Assembly (NCBI RefSeq): GCF_010183535.1
Contig: NW_026526143.1
Coordinates: forward strand, 31,280 to 95,279
Length of the DNA stretch: 64,000 nucleotides
From: Caenorhabditis remanei
Taxonomy: Eukaryota; Nematoda; Chromadorea; Rhabditida; Rhabditidae
Direction: 5' to 3'
A program made the translations under genes and the position numbers. A model generated the notes under the pieces. It made no database searches. It was given only the letters and a program-made list of their open reading frames with translations, and had not been told where the DNA came from. Below, one piece after another: positions 1 through 9,386 of the stretch (position 1 is its first letter; every line of letters begins with the position of its first letter).

Positions 1-28
1 AAAAGAACGAAGAGGTTTTACTCGCCGC

Positions 29-410
29 ACACTTCATCACACTTTCATACTTTTTCTCTCTCCTCTATTGAGACTGCTTCTCGACATTCAGGGACGTGTA
101 AATATTTGCAACTAATTTTTGGAATTTCAAGACACTATTCATTTTATGGGTTCTCTGAATATTATTTGTCTAAATATCTGAAAAGACGTTTTACTTCTCG
201 GAAAAAAATTAGTGCTCAAAAGGACGTATAAGTGTTTTAAGGGACGTTTAAGTGTTTTGGGACGTTCCAGTTTTTAAGGGACATCTAAACTAGAATAGAG
301 TCAATTTTTCTCTCATTCCCATTAGCCATTTTTCTCACATTTCTTTACACTTTCACACTTTTTCTCTTTCCTCAGCACCCTCTTCTCTATTGAGACTGCT
401 TTTTAACATT
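29..410. repeat. Local direct duplication flanking a transposon relic
   Basis: A stretch at about 29-91 (rich in CTTTTTCTCTC, then TATTGAGACTGCTT and ACATTCAG) recurs at about 340-410 with small insertions. Between the two copies lies a run of GGGACGT motifs. The arrangement suggests a local duplication around, or caused by, the transposon relic. This is seen by eye only, with several mismatches. Confidence 0.5.
195..295. mobile_element. Worn right end of a GACGTCC foldback element
   Basis: The run AAGGACGTATAAGTG, TTTTAAGGGACG, GGGACGTTCCAGTTTTT and ATCTAAACTAGAATAGAG follows, motif by motif, the right arm of the complete foldback element at 17514-18488 (GGGACGTTCAAGTTTTC, then GCCTAAACTGTAATAGAGCC). 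It is the same family, diverged, with the rest of the element missing or unrecognisable. No matching left end is clear inside the window. Confidence 0.55.
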
Positions 411-541
411 CAGCAATAATTTATCTTAATAACTCTTCTTTTTTCCATACCTTTTTTTTGTGTTTATTCTTCTCCAAATGTTCTCAATTTGACGTATAAC
501 TCTCATAATTCTTCTCAACCAACGTTTTCAATCAACTTTTG

Positions 542-548
542 TTTTCAG
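542..548 (+). promoter_or_regulatory. Probable trans-splice (SL) acceptor of the kinase gene
   Basis: TTTTCAG ends at 548, 27 bases before the ATG at 576. No upstream exon with a donor and an open frame is evident. In nematodes a strong TTTTCAG shortly before the start codon commonly marks spliced-leader addition. A conventional 5' UTR intron is the alternative. Confidence 0.5.
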
Positions 549-575
549 GTAAACTTCACAAAAAACACGCTAAGG

Positions 576-2997
576 ATGGCTCGACTGTTCCAGTTGGATT
601 CACCCTGCCTCGATGTGGATTTCCTTGGATGTCAAAACGAGATGTCCGCTTTTGCGGAGTCAAGCCTACTTTCCTTGTACGCTCTGGAAAACGGCGCGGT
701 GGTTCAAAAATATCAAATGAGCGAAGTCAAAGCAGCAAAATGTAGTGACACAAGAAAAAGTGAGTTTTTTGCTATCAAAGTTTAATGAACTGATTTGTTT
801 TTCAGGCGAAATCTTCGTGTTCAAAAATGATTTGAGCATTGATATCATTGATGTGCGTACAAAGAATATTGCCACCACGACTTCATCCATTCCGAATAAG
901 GAAGCGTTCTTGAAGTGTGCTCTCAGCGCAAATAACGGGAAATTGGCTATTGGAACAGTGACACCTGACGAAAAATACACACCTGTGTACATATTCGACA
1001 TCCGCAAGCTGTCTACTCCAGAGTTTCGCGTCGTGAGTTTTTTTCACGTATTCAAAACATTCACTTTAACTTTACACTTTTTAGCCTGCAAGATCTTCTC
1101 GTCTCACTGCGATGAACTTCGCTAGCGAAGGAATTTTGCATATTGGCTACTTGGACGGGGGAATTACTAGTGTATGGCCAGACGAATGTGTTAAATGGAG
1201 AATAGACAACTGGAATCACACGGAAATTAAGTCGTTTCTATCGACTAAGGACAATAAACTGATCGTTCATCAAGAAAGCAACATTACCTTGTTCAAAGGA
1301 GTAACAAGCCTGGATTCAGAGTTCGTTCCGAAACGAAGTGCCACGTGAGTCATCTAGGGATGAATTCACAATCGCAACATGCTTTTTCCAGGGTATCGTA
1401 CGATTCGAAAAAACATTGGTATGGGTGCCTTTTTGAAGGGAAAATGGATGAATTTCCATTCATAGCGATTCGTGGGCCAAGGGACAGAAATTCGTCGAAG
1501 GTATCTAGTTTGTTAACTTTAGTATTCAACTTAGTAACGTTTCAGACCCAGTTTGTTCGATATTCCAAAAACTTCAAGAACGAGGAGGTAATTCTCAAAT
1601 ATAGTGGTCACAAAAAAGCATTTACCTGCTTTTCGACTATTGATAATTGGATTCTAACTGGTTCGATCGACGGATCAATAATACTTCAAGTGACGGATGA
1701 CTCGTAAGTATTTTTGTTTTCATATATATACATAAAATTAACACATTGTGATAACTTCGAGTTAATAAATATGTATATCATTTCAGGCATGACGACCTCT
1801 ACAATTACATGCGCAAATGGTCTCGTCACTTTCGTTATTTTCGAAATCTGGAGGAACAACGAGAAGAACAAAAGAGGATGGTGTGTCTGGAACATCTGAA
1901 AAACGCTGGAAGTCCGGAAGATCGCCTTCATTCTCAATTCTCAGAGGAAAATCTGACGCTCTCAGAACAAATAGGAGAAGGAGCGTTTGGAGCAGTTTTC
2001 ATTGGTCAGACCAGTGCGAACACCACCAAAGTTGCTGTGAAAAGAATGTTGAATCCGAGAAAGGAGTTCCAAAAGTACGCGCAGCTGATGGAGACTCGGA
2101 TTCATATGTTATGCAACAACAAAAACATAGTGCCTATGTATGGTTACTTTCAAACAGACCAATATTTTCACGTCGTAATGCCCTTTTATGTGAACGGCTC
2201 GTTGGCAACTTATATGGACAAAAAATTTTCAATCGACAGAATCGAAAGTGCCAAAATTTCGTACGAAATTCTAAACGCTCTCGTGTTTTTGCACTCGAAG
2301 AAGATTGTTCATCGCGATCTGAAACCTCAGAACGTTCTAATTGGAGAAGATGGAGAAATGAGGCTGACAGATTTTGGACTGGCGGAGTTCCAGAAGAGGT
2401 ATTTTGCTCATAATAATTTTCTATATTTTATTTTATTATTTATTCAGAATCGAAGGAAAATGCGGAACTTTGAACTATATGGCACCTGAAGTTATAAAAT
2501 GTCAGCAACAGAGTTACTCAGTGGACGTTTGGTCCTTTGGCTGCATTGTGTTTGAAATGTTAACTGGACAATATGCATTCGATGACGAAGATGATGGCAT
2601 TCTGGAGAAGAAAATCTGTGCTGGCTCCTACAAGATGCACGACAAAATTCCTATTTCCGCAACTACTCTCATATCCGAGTGCCTCCAAAAGATTCCATCG
2701 CAACGTCCGTCAACAAAAACACTATTCTTCCACACATGGATTGTTGACACGACGGAAGAAGCAGAGAAAAAAAGAAAGATGGAGGATATCAATGAGTTAC
2801 TTGGCAAAAACGCTTTCAAAAGTGATACAGCGGACCAGTGGAAAAGCGAACCAGTGGAAAACAAGTCAGCTATGAAAGACAGTGGAAAGGGCGAATCGAG
2901 TGATGCCGGCAGGAAAACGACGTTGCCAGTTCAACCAAGAAGGACAACCCGTGTCAGGAAGAACGTCGTCAAGTACGATCCATCAACTCACATCTAA
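576..2997 (+). CDS. Protein kinase with N-terminal WD-repeat-like region
   Basis: Seven exons join in frame: 576-759, 806-1032, 1085-1344, 1392-1500, 1546-1703, 1787-2398 and 2448-2997 (2100 nt, 699 aa). All five introns before the last are 45-83 bp and every junction is GT-AG. Residues 1-312 look like a beta-propeller: hydrophobic strand patterns and WD-like turns such as [10 protein letters not shown] and [10 protein letters not shown]. Residues about 370-640 are a complete eukaryotic kinase domain: glycine loop GEGAFGAV (376-383), ATP-binding Lys398 in VAVK, catalytic Asp490 in [11 protein letters not shown] (508-510), APE (529-531) and DVWSFG. The catalytic residues are intact, so Ser/Thr kinase activity is expected. 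The tail is Lys/Glu-rich and ends in a basic stretch ([14 protein letters not shown]), perhaps a nuclear signal. I cannot place it in a named family; substrate and pathway are unknown. Confidence 0.85.
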
Positions 2998-3313
2998 ATT
3001 CTCATTTGTGATTATTCCTATTGTTCTACTTATCCTGATACCATCATTGTTGTTACCTGATTAACCAGTATGTTTTATCTTTACGTAGGGAGGTGTTGTG
3101 ACGTTGTTTATTTAGTCACAAAGATTTATATTATTTTTGATCTACCCGCTCCCACGTTTTCCCCCCGTTGCCCGCGAAGAGGAAACGTCATTCTTTTCTT
3201 CTCCTTCTTGAGTCAGTTCTACGTTTTATACTTGTTACCGGAACGTGACCGTTTCGGATATATTGTCCCCCCTTGTCCCCCTCGTATTGTAGTAGAAAAG
3301 AATCACTAATAAA
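2998..3313 (+). other. 3' UTR of the kinase gene with poly(A) signal
   Basis: After the TAA at 2995-2997 the sequence is non-coding. A consensus AATAAA lies at 3308-3313, a plausible cleavage signal giving a 3' UTR of about 320-330 bases. Short open frames in this stretch look like chance. Confidence 0.5.
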
Positions 3314-3840
3314 GCAGTGATTATATCAATTTGTATCTCTATTAGCACGAGACACAACACAAAGAGTTTTCAAAAAATATTTTTCAAAAGTTTCAAATAG
3401 AACAAATGTTGGTCGAGGTGAGAATAGTGATGGGAGAAATGAGATGAGAAAGAGAGAGAAGAAGAAGAAGAAAAAGATAGAAAATGTAACAAAGGAAAAG
3501 GTAATATGAAACATACGACATTGAATGATGAAAAAAGTGAGGAACTCAAAAGTCAACATAGATATTAAATGTTTCAAAAAAAAAATTTGAACATTCTTTG
3601 GTGAAGATCGTACATGAAGGAAACCAACTCAGAGACTGTTACACAAAGCGATTTATCTGATGTGCTTGCTTCTTTAGACACATGATTGGGCAGGTTGACA
3701 AGTCAATTAGTTTTGCTTTTCAAATAAATAGTTTCCGGAAGTATCTCGATATTTTAGACAGATGAATCATCTGAAAGTACTCCGATGCTTTACTAATCAA
3801 AAAGACAAAAAAGATTTTGCGAACTTTGAATTCTCGTTGC
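3314..3840. other. Intergenic, purine-rich, no gene seen
   Basis: This stretch is AT-rich with a GA-rich segment near 3430-3480. The minus-strand open frame through it is Phe/Ser low-complexity and is not convincing. No RNA gene or repeat was recognised. Confidence 0.6.
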
Positions 3841-4445
3841 TAGTACCGTTGAGCACCCCTCTTCACCACTATGCCAGATTGGCGCGGTCGCGTACCATGG
3901 AGGGAAGCATTGAGATAGGCAATGTTTTCGGCGAGTGTCAGGGTGGGCAGTGCTGGAGTCGCCAGAAACAGAATGAAACGCAGGGTTGTCCTTAGGGTGC
4001 TCGCTTAAAACTGAGATCCTCAAGACCAACGACGAGCCTGGGGCGCAATAGTGGTAATTACCGGCTTTGGCCGAGCCACCAGTTGCTGGGGAGCTTATTT
4101 TGTGAGGGGCCATTAAAGTGTTTCGCTCAGAGAGCAGTCACAGCTCGGGTATGGTCAAGCAAAGTACAGTTATTTCTCTACGGTACTGATTTTAGTACTG
4201 AATCATCCGCACATCCCACTGGTTTGCGTGGTTGCAGGGCGATGATCTGTAGAGAGCTGTTACCAAGCCAGCCTCAACATCTTCCATAAATTTCTCCATT
4301 CCCAGGGTTCCTCTTAGCCAGGGCTGATATAAAGATCTACTAGCGTCTGGCCGAGTTACCCGCCGGGTGCCTCGCGGCCTTCCCGTCCGTCATCGACTTC
4401 GCAGTCTCAAGAAGGGGGAACCTGTCCCAACCCATCGTATCAATG
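3841..4445. other. GC-rich block of unknown origin
   Basis: This ~600-bp block is clearly richer in G and C than the sequence on either side, with phrases such as GGTAATTACCGGC, GAGCCACCAGTTGCTGGGG and ACCCGCCGGGTGCCTCGCGG. No long open frame spans it; the best minus-strand frame (3793-4113) has no recognisable domain. The composition suggests a structured RNA or the 5' untranslated part of a non-LTR retrotransposon on the minus strand. I did not recognise a family. Confidence 0.4.
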
Positions 4446-4902
4446 ATTTTCCTATCTTTGCTCATCTCCTCTTGTGCTTGATTTGCGCACTTTACGGATC
4501 AGATCCAGTGGAATAATCTTGATGGGGACTCATATTGTATAGAGAACTGATAATGGTTTCTAATTATTTCATGAATATTTGAACATTAGTCAAAAGCCTT
4601 TGTCGATCTCATTACATCACATGAATTTGACCCCAATGATTCAGAAAAAAAAATTTGAGGACTGAATGCTCTAGCACCAGAATTAGCTGACAAAGGGATG
4701 ACCCTGAGTGTGACCCGAGTTTTTTTTTTGTTTTTCACCAAAAATAGGCCTCACAGAGACTAGAACAACACTATATGATTTAGGTGCAACAAACTCGGTT
4801 CCTGGCAAAAATGTTTTGGAAATTTTTTTTCACTTTGAGACATCGTAACTTTGTTCATTTTGAAGGATTTCTCAAAATCCAAAATCCAGTTTGTTGAATT
4901 AT
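4446..4902. other. Intergenic, nothing recognised
   Basis: AT-rich sequence between the GC-rich block and the next open frame. No gene, RNA gene or clear repeat was seen. Confidence 0.6.
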
Positions 4903-5427
4903 TTAGGAATTTATAAGTTGAATTGTATCCGGTAGGTTTTCTTTTGTTTTTTCTGGTATCAGCTGAAAACGATGCCGAGAACGGTAACGATACTGTCCTT
5001 TTTGTGCCTGGCGTTGATTTGAAGATGAAACGTAACGAGCGAGATCAAAAAGCAATCTTCGAACTATTGGACCACGTCTTGACAGCTCACTGTGTCGTCG
5101 AAACTCTCCTTTTTGAATGACTCCATGAGAACCATCTTTTCGTGGCTCTCTTGAACTAGAACGGCTTCTCACTGGAGGTTTGAAATTAGGATCTCTCCAG
5201 TTTGGGAATTTCTTATCTATCTTTTTATCGACAATGTCATCCAAGTAGTCGAGTCCTTTTTTCTTACTTTCAAAATCCAGCAAACGTGTCCAGGCAATCC
5301 TTGTCTTCTCGCTAACTTCTTCCCAAGTTTTACCAGGGAGTGGCCTCGCCTCAACCCCATGTTCACGGAAACACATGGAATCACAGAAGGCAAAGGAAAT
5401 GAATATACGCGTGGCCGTAAAACCCAC
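4903..5427 (-). CDS. Hypothetical 174-aa ORF overlapping the LTR region
   Basis: An uninterrupted minus-strand frame has protein-like composition: a mixed charged and hydrophobic first half with KTWEEVSEKTRIAWTRLL and LDYLDDIVDKKIDKKFPNW, then a Ser/Arg-rich and basic second half. No signal peptide, membrane segment or catalytic motif was recognised. It ends at or inside the likely 5' LTR of the gypsy element read on the other strand, so it may be a captured host gene fragment, part of the LTR, or chance. The given start is simply the first ATG of the frame. A GTAAG inside the frame (about 5266) could be a splice donor, in which case the real product differs. Confidence 0.3.
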   Translation of the reverse strand: MGFTATRIFISFAFCDSMCFREHGVEARPLPGKTWEEVSEKTRIAWTRLLDFESKKKGLDYLDDIVDKKIDKKFPNWRDPNFKPPVRSRSSSREPRKDGSHGVIQKGEFRRHSELSRRGPIVRRLLFDLARYVSSSNQRQAQKGQYRYRSRHRFQLIPEKTKENLPDTIQLINS

Positions 5428-5429
5428 TC

Positions 5430-5588
5430 CACATCATGAAACGAAAGCCTATATAAGATCGAACTCTGTGATAAAATTTAGTTTTGCTTTTGATAAGCAC
5501 GCGAATAAACCGTCCTGGTGTTGTAAGTTTCTTGTCTGTTCAGATCCGCAAAGTCTGTTTCTGTCCTATGCGATAGAAATAGATAACT
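5430..5588 (+). repeat. 3' portion of the 5' LTR of a Ty3/gypsy element
   Basis: Before the gag-like frame the plus strand shows the usual LTR order: a TATA box (TATATAAG, 5450-5457), a poly(A) signal (AATAAA, 5504-5509) about 50 bp later, then about 80 bp of U5-like sequence ending at the primer-binding site at 5589. The left boundary (start of U3) cannot be fixed because no 3' LTR survives in the window for comparison. The LTR probably extends left into the 4903-5427 frame. Confidence 0.5.
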
Positions 5589-5606
5589 TGGGGGCCGAAC
5601 CAAATT
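5589..5606 (+). promoter_or_regulatory. Candidate tRNA primer-binding site
   Basis: TGGGGGCCGAACC begins with TGG, the complement of a tRNA CCA end, and lies directly after the LTR signals. The opening TGGGGGC resembles primer sites that use tRNA-Pro. The tRNA identity is inferred from memory of that pattern and was not tested. Confidence 0.45.
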
Positions 5607-5808
5607 AGTTGTATTAGCAGAAGTCAGACGCTGGTGAAGGTGATAAGACCTGATCCGAGCTCCTTCGCTATTAGAACTATTTCTCAATTCGAATTCGTTT
5701 TGAGAGAAAAAACACCTCTCGTTGACTAAATATCAGCGAACGTACTGTCCCTGTCTCGGAGATCGAAGATCGAAGAGTCGGACAAATAGAAACGGTGAGA
5801 CCGTGGTG

Positions 5809-5870
5809 AGATACTTTGGTGAGATACTTTGGTGAGATACTTTGGTGAGATACTTTGGTGAGACGGTGGT
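5809..5870 (+). repeat. Short tandem repeat in the gypsy leader
   Basis: About four copies of a 15-bp unit (GGTGAGATACTTT plus two bases) stand between the primer-binding site and the gag start codon, followed by a degenerate copy, GGTGAGACGG. Confidence 0.85.
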
Positions 5871-5881
5871 GAGAAACGGTG

Positions 5882-6585
5882 ATGTCGTTCAGTACGGAGA
5901 GAACTAAAAAGAGAAGCTCGAGTGTGACTTCTTCCGAAAAGTCATGGGCTGCCCAAATGAACGAGGTGAGACTGAAGGAGAGACGCAAGTTGGTGAAGGG
6001 ATTCACTGAATTTTTGGAGTTTTCGGGTCGTATGGAGAGTGATATGTATGAGGCACTCAAGGCGGCGTGCAAAGGCAATGAGAGACAGTCAGAAGTGCTT
6101 GTAGAGCCGGTGAAAAAGTACTGTCAGGAGTTGCGAGAACGATTTGAAGAGCTTGGCGGAGAGAGATGGCCGCTAGAGGTTATTGGAGTAATGAGGGAAA
6201 ATGGAGTGGAAACGGTAGAAGAGTTGCGTGAACTCTGTGAGAAAGGTGTAGAAATGGTGCCAGGTGGCATCGTGGAGAATGCCAACAAGACCCAGGATGA
6301 GTTGGCATTGTTACAAGATGCTTGGAACGAGGAGAGAGAGAGACGTTGTTCAGAGAATTGAACAAGCTGAAAGAGGAGAAGAGATTGGCTGAGGAGGCTG
6401 TCTCGAAGTAGAAAAAGACGCTAAAGGAGGAGCGTGAGGCAAGTAGCGAGTTGAGAGGACTGCTCAGAAAGCAGGAAAGTGAGCCTAAGAAGGCTGGACA
6501 GGCCCGTGATACTAAGGAAGTTCCGGTGCCCTCGAGGTTGGAAGTGGCCAGAAAGTGAACCTCAAGGGATTCGGATGACGAATTC
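5882..6585 (+). pseudogene. Gypsy gag 5' part, frameshifted and interrupted
   Basis: An ATG at 5882 opens a charged, helical, coiled-coil-like frame (Glu/Lys/Arg-rich) that stops at 6361. The coiled-coil pattern continues in another frame from about 6335, starting in a GAGAGAGA tract, the likely site of an indel. That frame is then interrupted by TAG at 6409-6411 and TGA at 6556-6558 before running without a break into the downstream gag-protease frame. The gag of this copy is therefore broken by one probable frameshift and two stop codons. It would have encoded the structural capsid precursor of the particle. Confidence 0.7.
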
Positions 6586-6588
6586 TCG

Positions 6589-8136
6589 ATGCATGGAAGG
6601 CGTGGAGAATCCTCGGATAGTGAAAGAAGTTGGGGTGAGGATTGGAAGAGTGGCAGAAGTTCCAGGTATAGCGCGAGGAACGAGGTTATGATGGGAATGG
6701 TGGCATCTATGGGGAGAATGATGAAGGCGTCGGCGTTGCCAGAGCCAAAAACGTTTGACGGTACTGGGGACTTCAAGGAGTTCAAGAGAGCGTTCTTGCT
6801 GAAGTACCAGCAGGTTACGGATGAGGATGATGAGCTAGTAGCCATATTGGAGGAGAGATACTTGAAGGGGGCAGCGAAATCGTTGTTCAAGGCACTGGAA
6901 GATAGGCAGGAGAGGCCGATTGCTGCGTTGTTTGTGGAGTTTGAGAGAAAACTCCGGAAGAGACAGGGGGATGCGAAGGCTGAGGCCTTGCATGAATTCG
7001 ACCGCCTTCAGAGAGCTCCGGGACAGAAATTGTGGGAGTACCTGGTGGAGGTAGAGAAGTGGTCGAAAAGGGCGTATCCCGAGGTCGAGAAAGCTACGTT
7101 GTCACAAATGAGGACCACGAAGCTGATGAGGGCCACGGAGAATGATGATCTGCTACAGTCGGTACTGGTAGCTAAGCGGTTGGAGTTGCCTCTGAGAGAT
7201 CAGTATGAGCATCTGAAGGATATCGTTCTGCAGAGGGAAAATGAGAAAATGCGGAAACAGAAAGAAAGAGCGGGGGCAATGAAGAGTCAAGGAAACCGTG
7301 AGGGTCGTGGTGCGCCTGTCAATAGAAACAGCGGCGACCGGAAAGCTGTAGGAGAGGGAAAGAGTACGGGAACAAAGCTGAAGTGCTTCACTTGTGGAGG
7401 TGTTGGGCACATGTCTCGGCAGTGCGTGTCAAAGAGAGTCGATAAAATTCAGATACACCCGGGGTGTTCTGACAAGAATGTGGGAGCGGAAACGGTAGAA
7501 ATGGTGGAAATGTTGGGACAGAGGAGACGGGTGATCATTGATAGTGGGGCTGTCGTGTCGGTGATGTCGACTAGCGCTTTTGAGAAGTTGAAGTCGGGGT
7601 GTAAGAACTGGGAAGAGGAAGTGGAAGTGTTGGAGGAGCCGACGTTTACACTTCTGGATGCCTCGAGGTCCGAGATGCCAGTCAAGGAGCAGATCAAGGT
7701 GCCTATGGTTGTCAGAGGACGGAAAGTAGGGGTGGTGTTCCAGTTGGTCGAGAATGAGAGAGAGGTGCTCCTGATAGGAACAAATGCTTTCGAGAGCATC
7801 GGGGTGGAGTTGAAGTGGAAAGCGGAAAGAGCAATTGCTCGAGCTGATGAGAAGCTGAGAATCCCGCCACAAAGTTGTGCGCGGGTAGCAGTAAAAGTGA
7901 ATGCCGATTTGGGCGGTGAAATGTTGTTGGAGTCGACAAAAGAGTGGATGCCGACGTGTCTTTGCTCAAGAGACGAGCAAGGGAAGTTGACAGCGGTGGT
8001 GTCGAATTGGAGAAATGAGCCATTGCTCATTAAGAAAAATGAGATACTGGGCATGGTGTCCCGTGATTGGGATGTGTGGAAAGAAGAGAAGACCAAAATG
8101 GTCAATATGATGGAGTTAGATAAGGGGTCACATTGA
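6589..8136 (+). CDS. Gypsy gag-protease (zinc knuckle, aspartic protease)
   Basis: A 515-aa open frame. Residues about 50-250 have the capsid-like retrotransposon gag pattern (FDGTGDFKEFKRAF, then LRKRQGDAKAEALHEF). A basic stretch leads to a CCHC zinc knuckle (CFTCGGVGHMSRQC) near residues 265-278, the nucleic-acid-binding part of nucleocapsid. The pepsin-like protease follows, with its active-site motif IIDSGAVVSVMS near residue 315. This DSG is the variant of DTG common in gypsy elements. The ATG is just the first in a frame that continues upstream through stops, so the original protein was longer. The frame stops at 8134-8136 and pol starts one base back, an arrangement typical of -1 frameshift expression. 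No classical slippery heptamer was seen. Confidence 0.8.
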   Translation: MHGRRGESSDSERSWGEDWKSGRSSRYSARNEVMMGMVASMGRMMKASALPEPKTFDGTGDFKEFKRAFLLKYQQVTDEDDELVAILEERYLKGAAKSLFKALEDRQERPIAALFVEFERKLRKRQGDAKAEALHEFDRLQRAPGQKLWEYLVEVEKWSKRAYPEVEKATLSQMRTTKLMRATENDDLLQSVLVAKRLELPLRDQYEHLKDIVLQRENEKMRKQKERAGAMKSQGNREGRGAPVNRNSGDRKAVGEGKSTGTKLKCFTCGGVGHMSRQCVSKRVDKIQIHPGCSDKNVGAETVEMVEMLGQRRRVIIDSGAVVSVMSTSAFEKLKSGCKNWEEEVEVLEEPTFTLLDASRSEMPVKEQIKVPMVVRGRKVGVVFQLVENEREVLLIGTNAFESIGVELKWKAERAIARADEKLRIPPQSCARVAVKVNADLGGEMLLESTKEWMPTCLCSRDEQGKLTAVVSNWRNEPLLIKKNEILGMVSRDWDVWKEEKTKMVNMMELDKGSH

Positions 8137-8909
8137 AAGGTGACGCGAGGGTGGAAGCAGTAGTGAAAATATTGGAGGAGAATGGTACTATGTCAGGGGG
8201 TATGAGGGGACTGGTGGCAGAGTTTAGCGATGTGTTTGCTATCGAGGAGAACGAGCTGACACAGACGAACATGGTCGACTGTGCGATTGAGTTAGAGAAG
8301 CGTGAGCCTATCCGGCAGAAGTGTAGACCAGTGCCGTTGGCACTCCAAGACAAGGTCAGGGGGATGTTGAGGGACATGGAGGCTCGGAAAGTGATCAAGA
8401 AGTGTAGGTCGCCCTGGGCGAGTCCGGTGGTGCTGGTGAAGAAAAAGGATGGGAGCATCAGGATGTGTGTAGATTACAGGAAATTGAATACTGTGATCAA
8501 GTTGAATGCGCACCCGTTGCCGCATATTGAGTCTACGTTGCAGGCTTTGGGGAATAAGAAAGTGTTTACGACCTTGGATCTGATGGCCGGATATTGGCAG
8601 ATTCCCATGGAGGAGGAGTCTAAGGAGAAGACTGCGTTTGTGGTTCTGAATGAACAATACCAGTTTGAGGTGATGCCGTTTGGACTGGCGACGAGTCCGG
8701 CGATTTTCCAGGAGGCGATGGAGCAAGTGCTAGGAGAGTGGATTGGGGAGTCTGTGTTCGTGTACATCGATGACATCCTCATTGCCAGTGAGACAGAAAG
8801 GGATCATGAGAAGGATCTGAATGTGAAACATGGCCAGAATTGTCTGAAAAGGTGTGTGAGCATTATTTTAGCTCTGAATGTGAGTAACTCGAATCAGAGA
8901 TATTTTTGA
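8133..8909 (+). pseudogene. Truncated gypsy pol (reverse transcriptase only)
   Basis: The frame is -1 relative to gag-protease and overlaps its stop codon. It encodes the first half of a Ty3/gypsy reverse transcriptase: SPWASPVVLVKKKDGS, CVDYRKLN, the catalytic aspartate in TTLDLMAGYWQI, PFGLATSPAIFQ and the YIDD box (FVYIDDILIAS). Similarity stops at about 8820-8840; the last ~30 residues look unrelated. RNase H, integrase and the 3' LTR are missing, so this copy cannot move by itself. The cut may mark the insertion or deletion that joined it to the LINE side. The first codon in frame is TTG, as expected if the protein is made by frameshifting. Confidence 0.85.
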
Positions 8910-9386
8910 TTTTCGTCACCCAGCCGTTTTTTACCATGGAGGGGGGTACGTTGAAATGCATCAAATTTTGTCACTTTTTTGATCATAACTCACCTAGACA
9001 GTGGAATCTGAGGAAAGTCTTTATATTTTCAGATAGCCAACACCAATATGTATCTTACCATTATAAATTTACTTCGGACCGCAGTACTTCGTCATCCCGA
9101 AAAATCCAAAAAACATGAAAAAATTGACAATTTTTTCAAAAAAGTGATTTTTTCTATATGATGCCGGAGAGCTAGAAAAAAGTAGTTATCTTATAAAATG
9201 CACAAAATAAGGTCGGCAATCCATTTCTGAAAGAATTTCAATCCTATCTTTTGAAAGAAAAATTTTCATTTTTCAACTTCAATTGATCGTTTAGGTAGGT
9301 CAAAGGGGGCGGAGCCTAATTTGGTATAGTATAAAATTCTTAGAATTCCTAGGGTGGTAACATATCAAAAAATCAGCCGAAACGGA
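8910..9386. other. Junction between truncated gypsy and LINE 3' side
   Basis: No coding potential was seen. The sequence includes an A/T-rich stretch of AAAAA/TTTTT runs and AGGGGGCGGAGCC near 9304. On the minus strand it follows the LINE ORF2 stop, so part is presumably LINE 3' UTR. The exact 3' end of the LINE and any target duplication could not be fixed. Confidence 0.5.

Noticed and set aside
6180..8105. Long minus-strand frames (6180-6890, 7429-8105) opposite gag
   Set aside because: Antisense shadows of the gag-protease coding sequence, Ser/Leu-rich with no domain.
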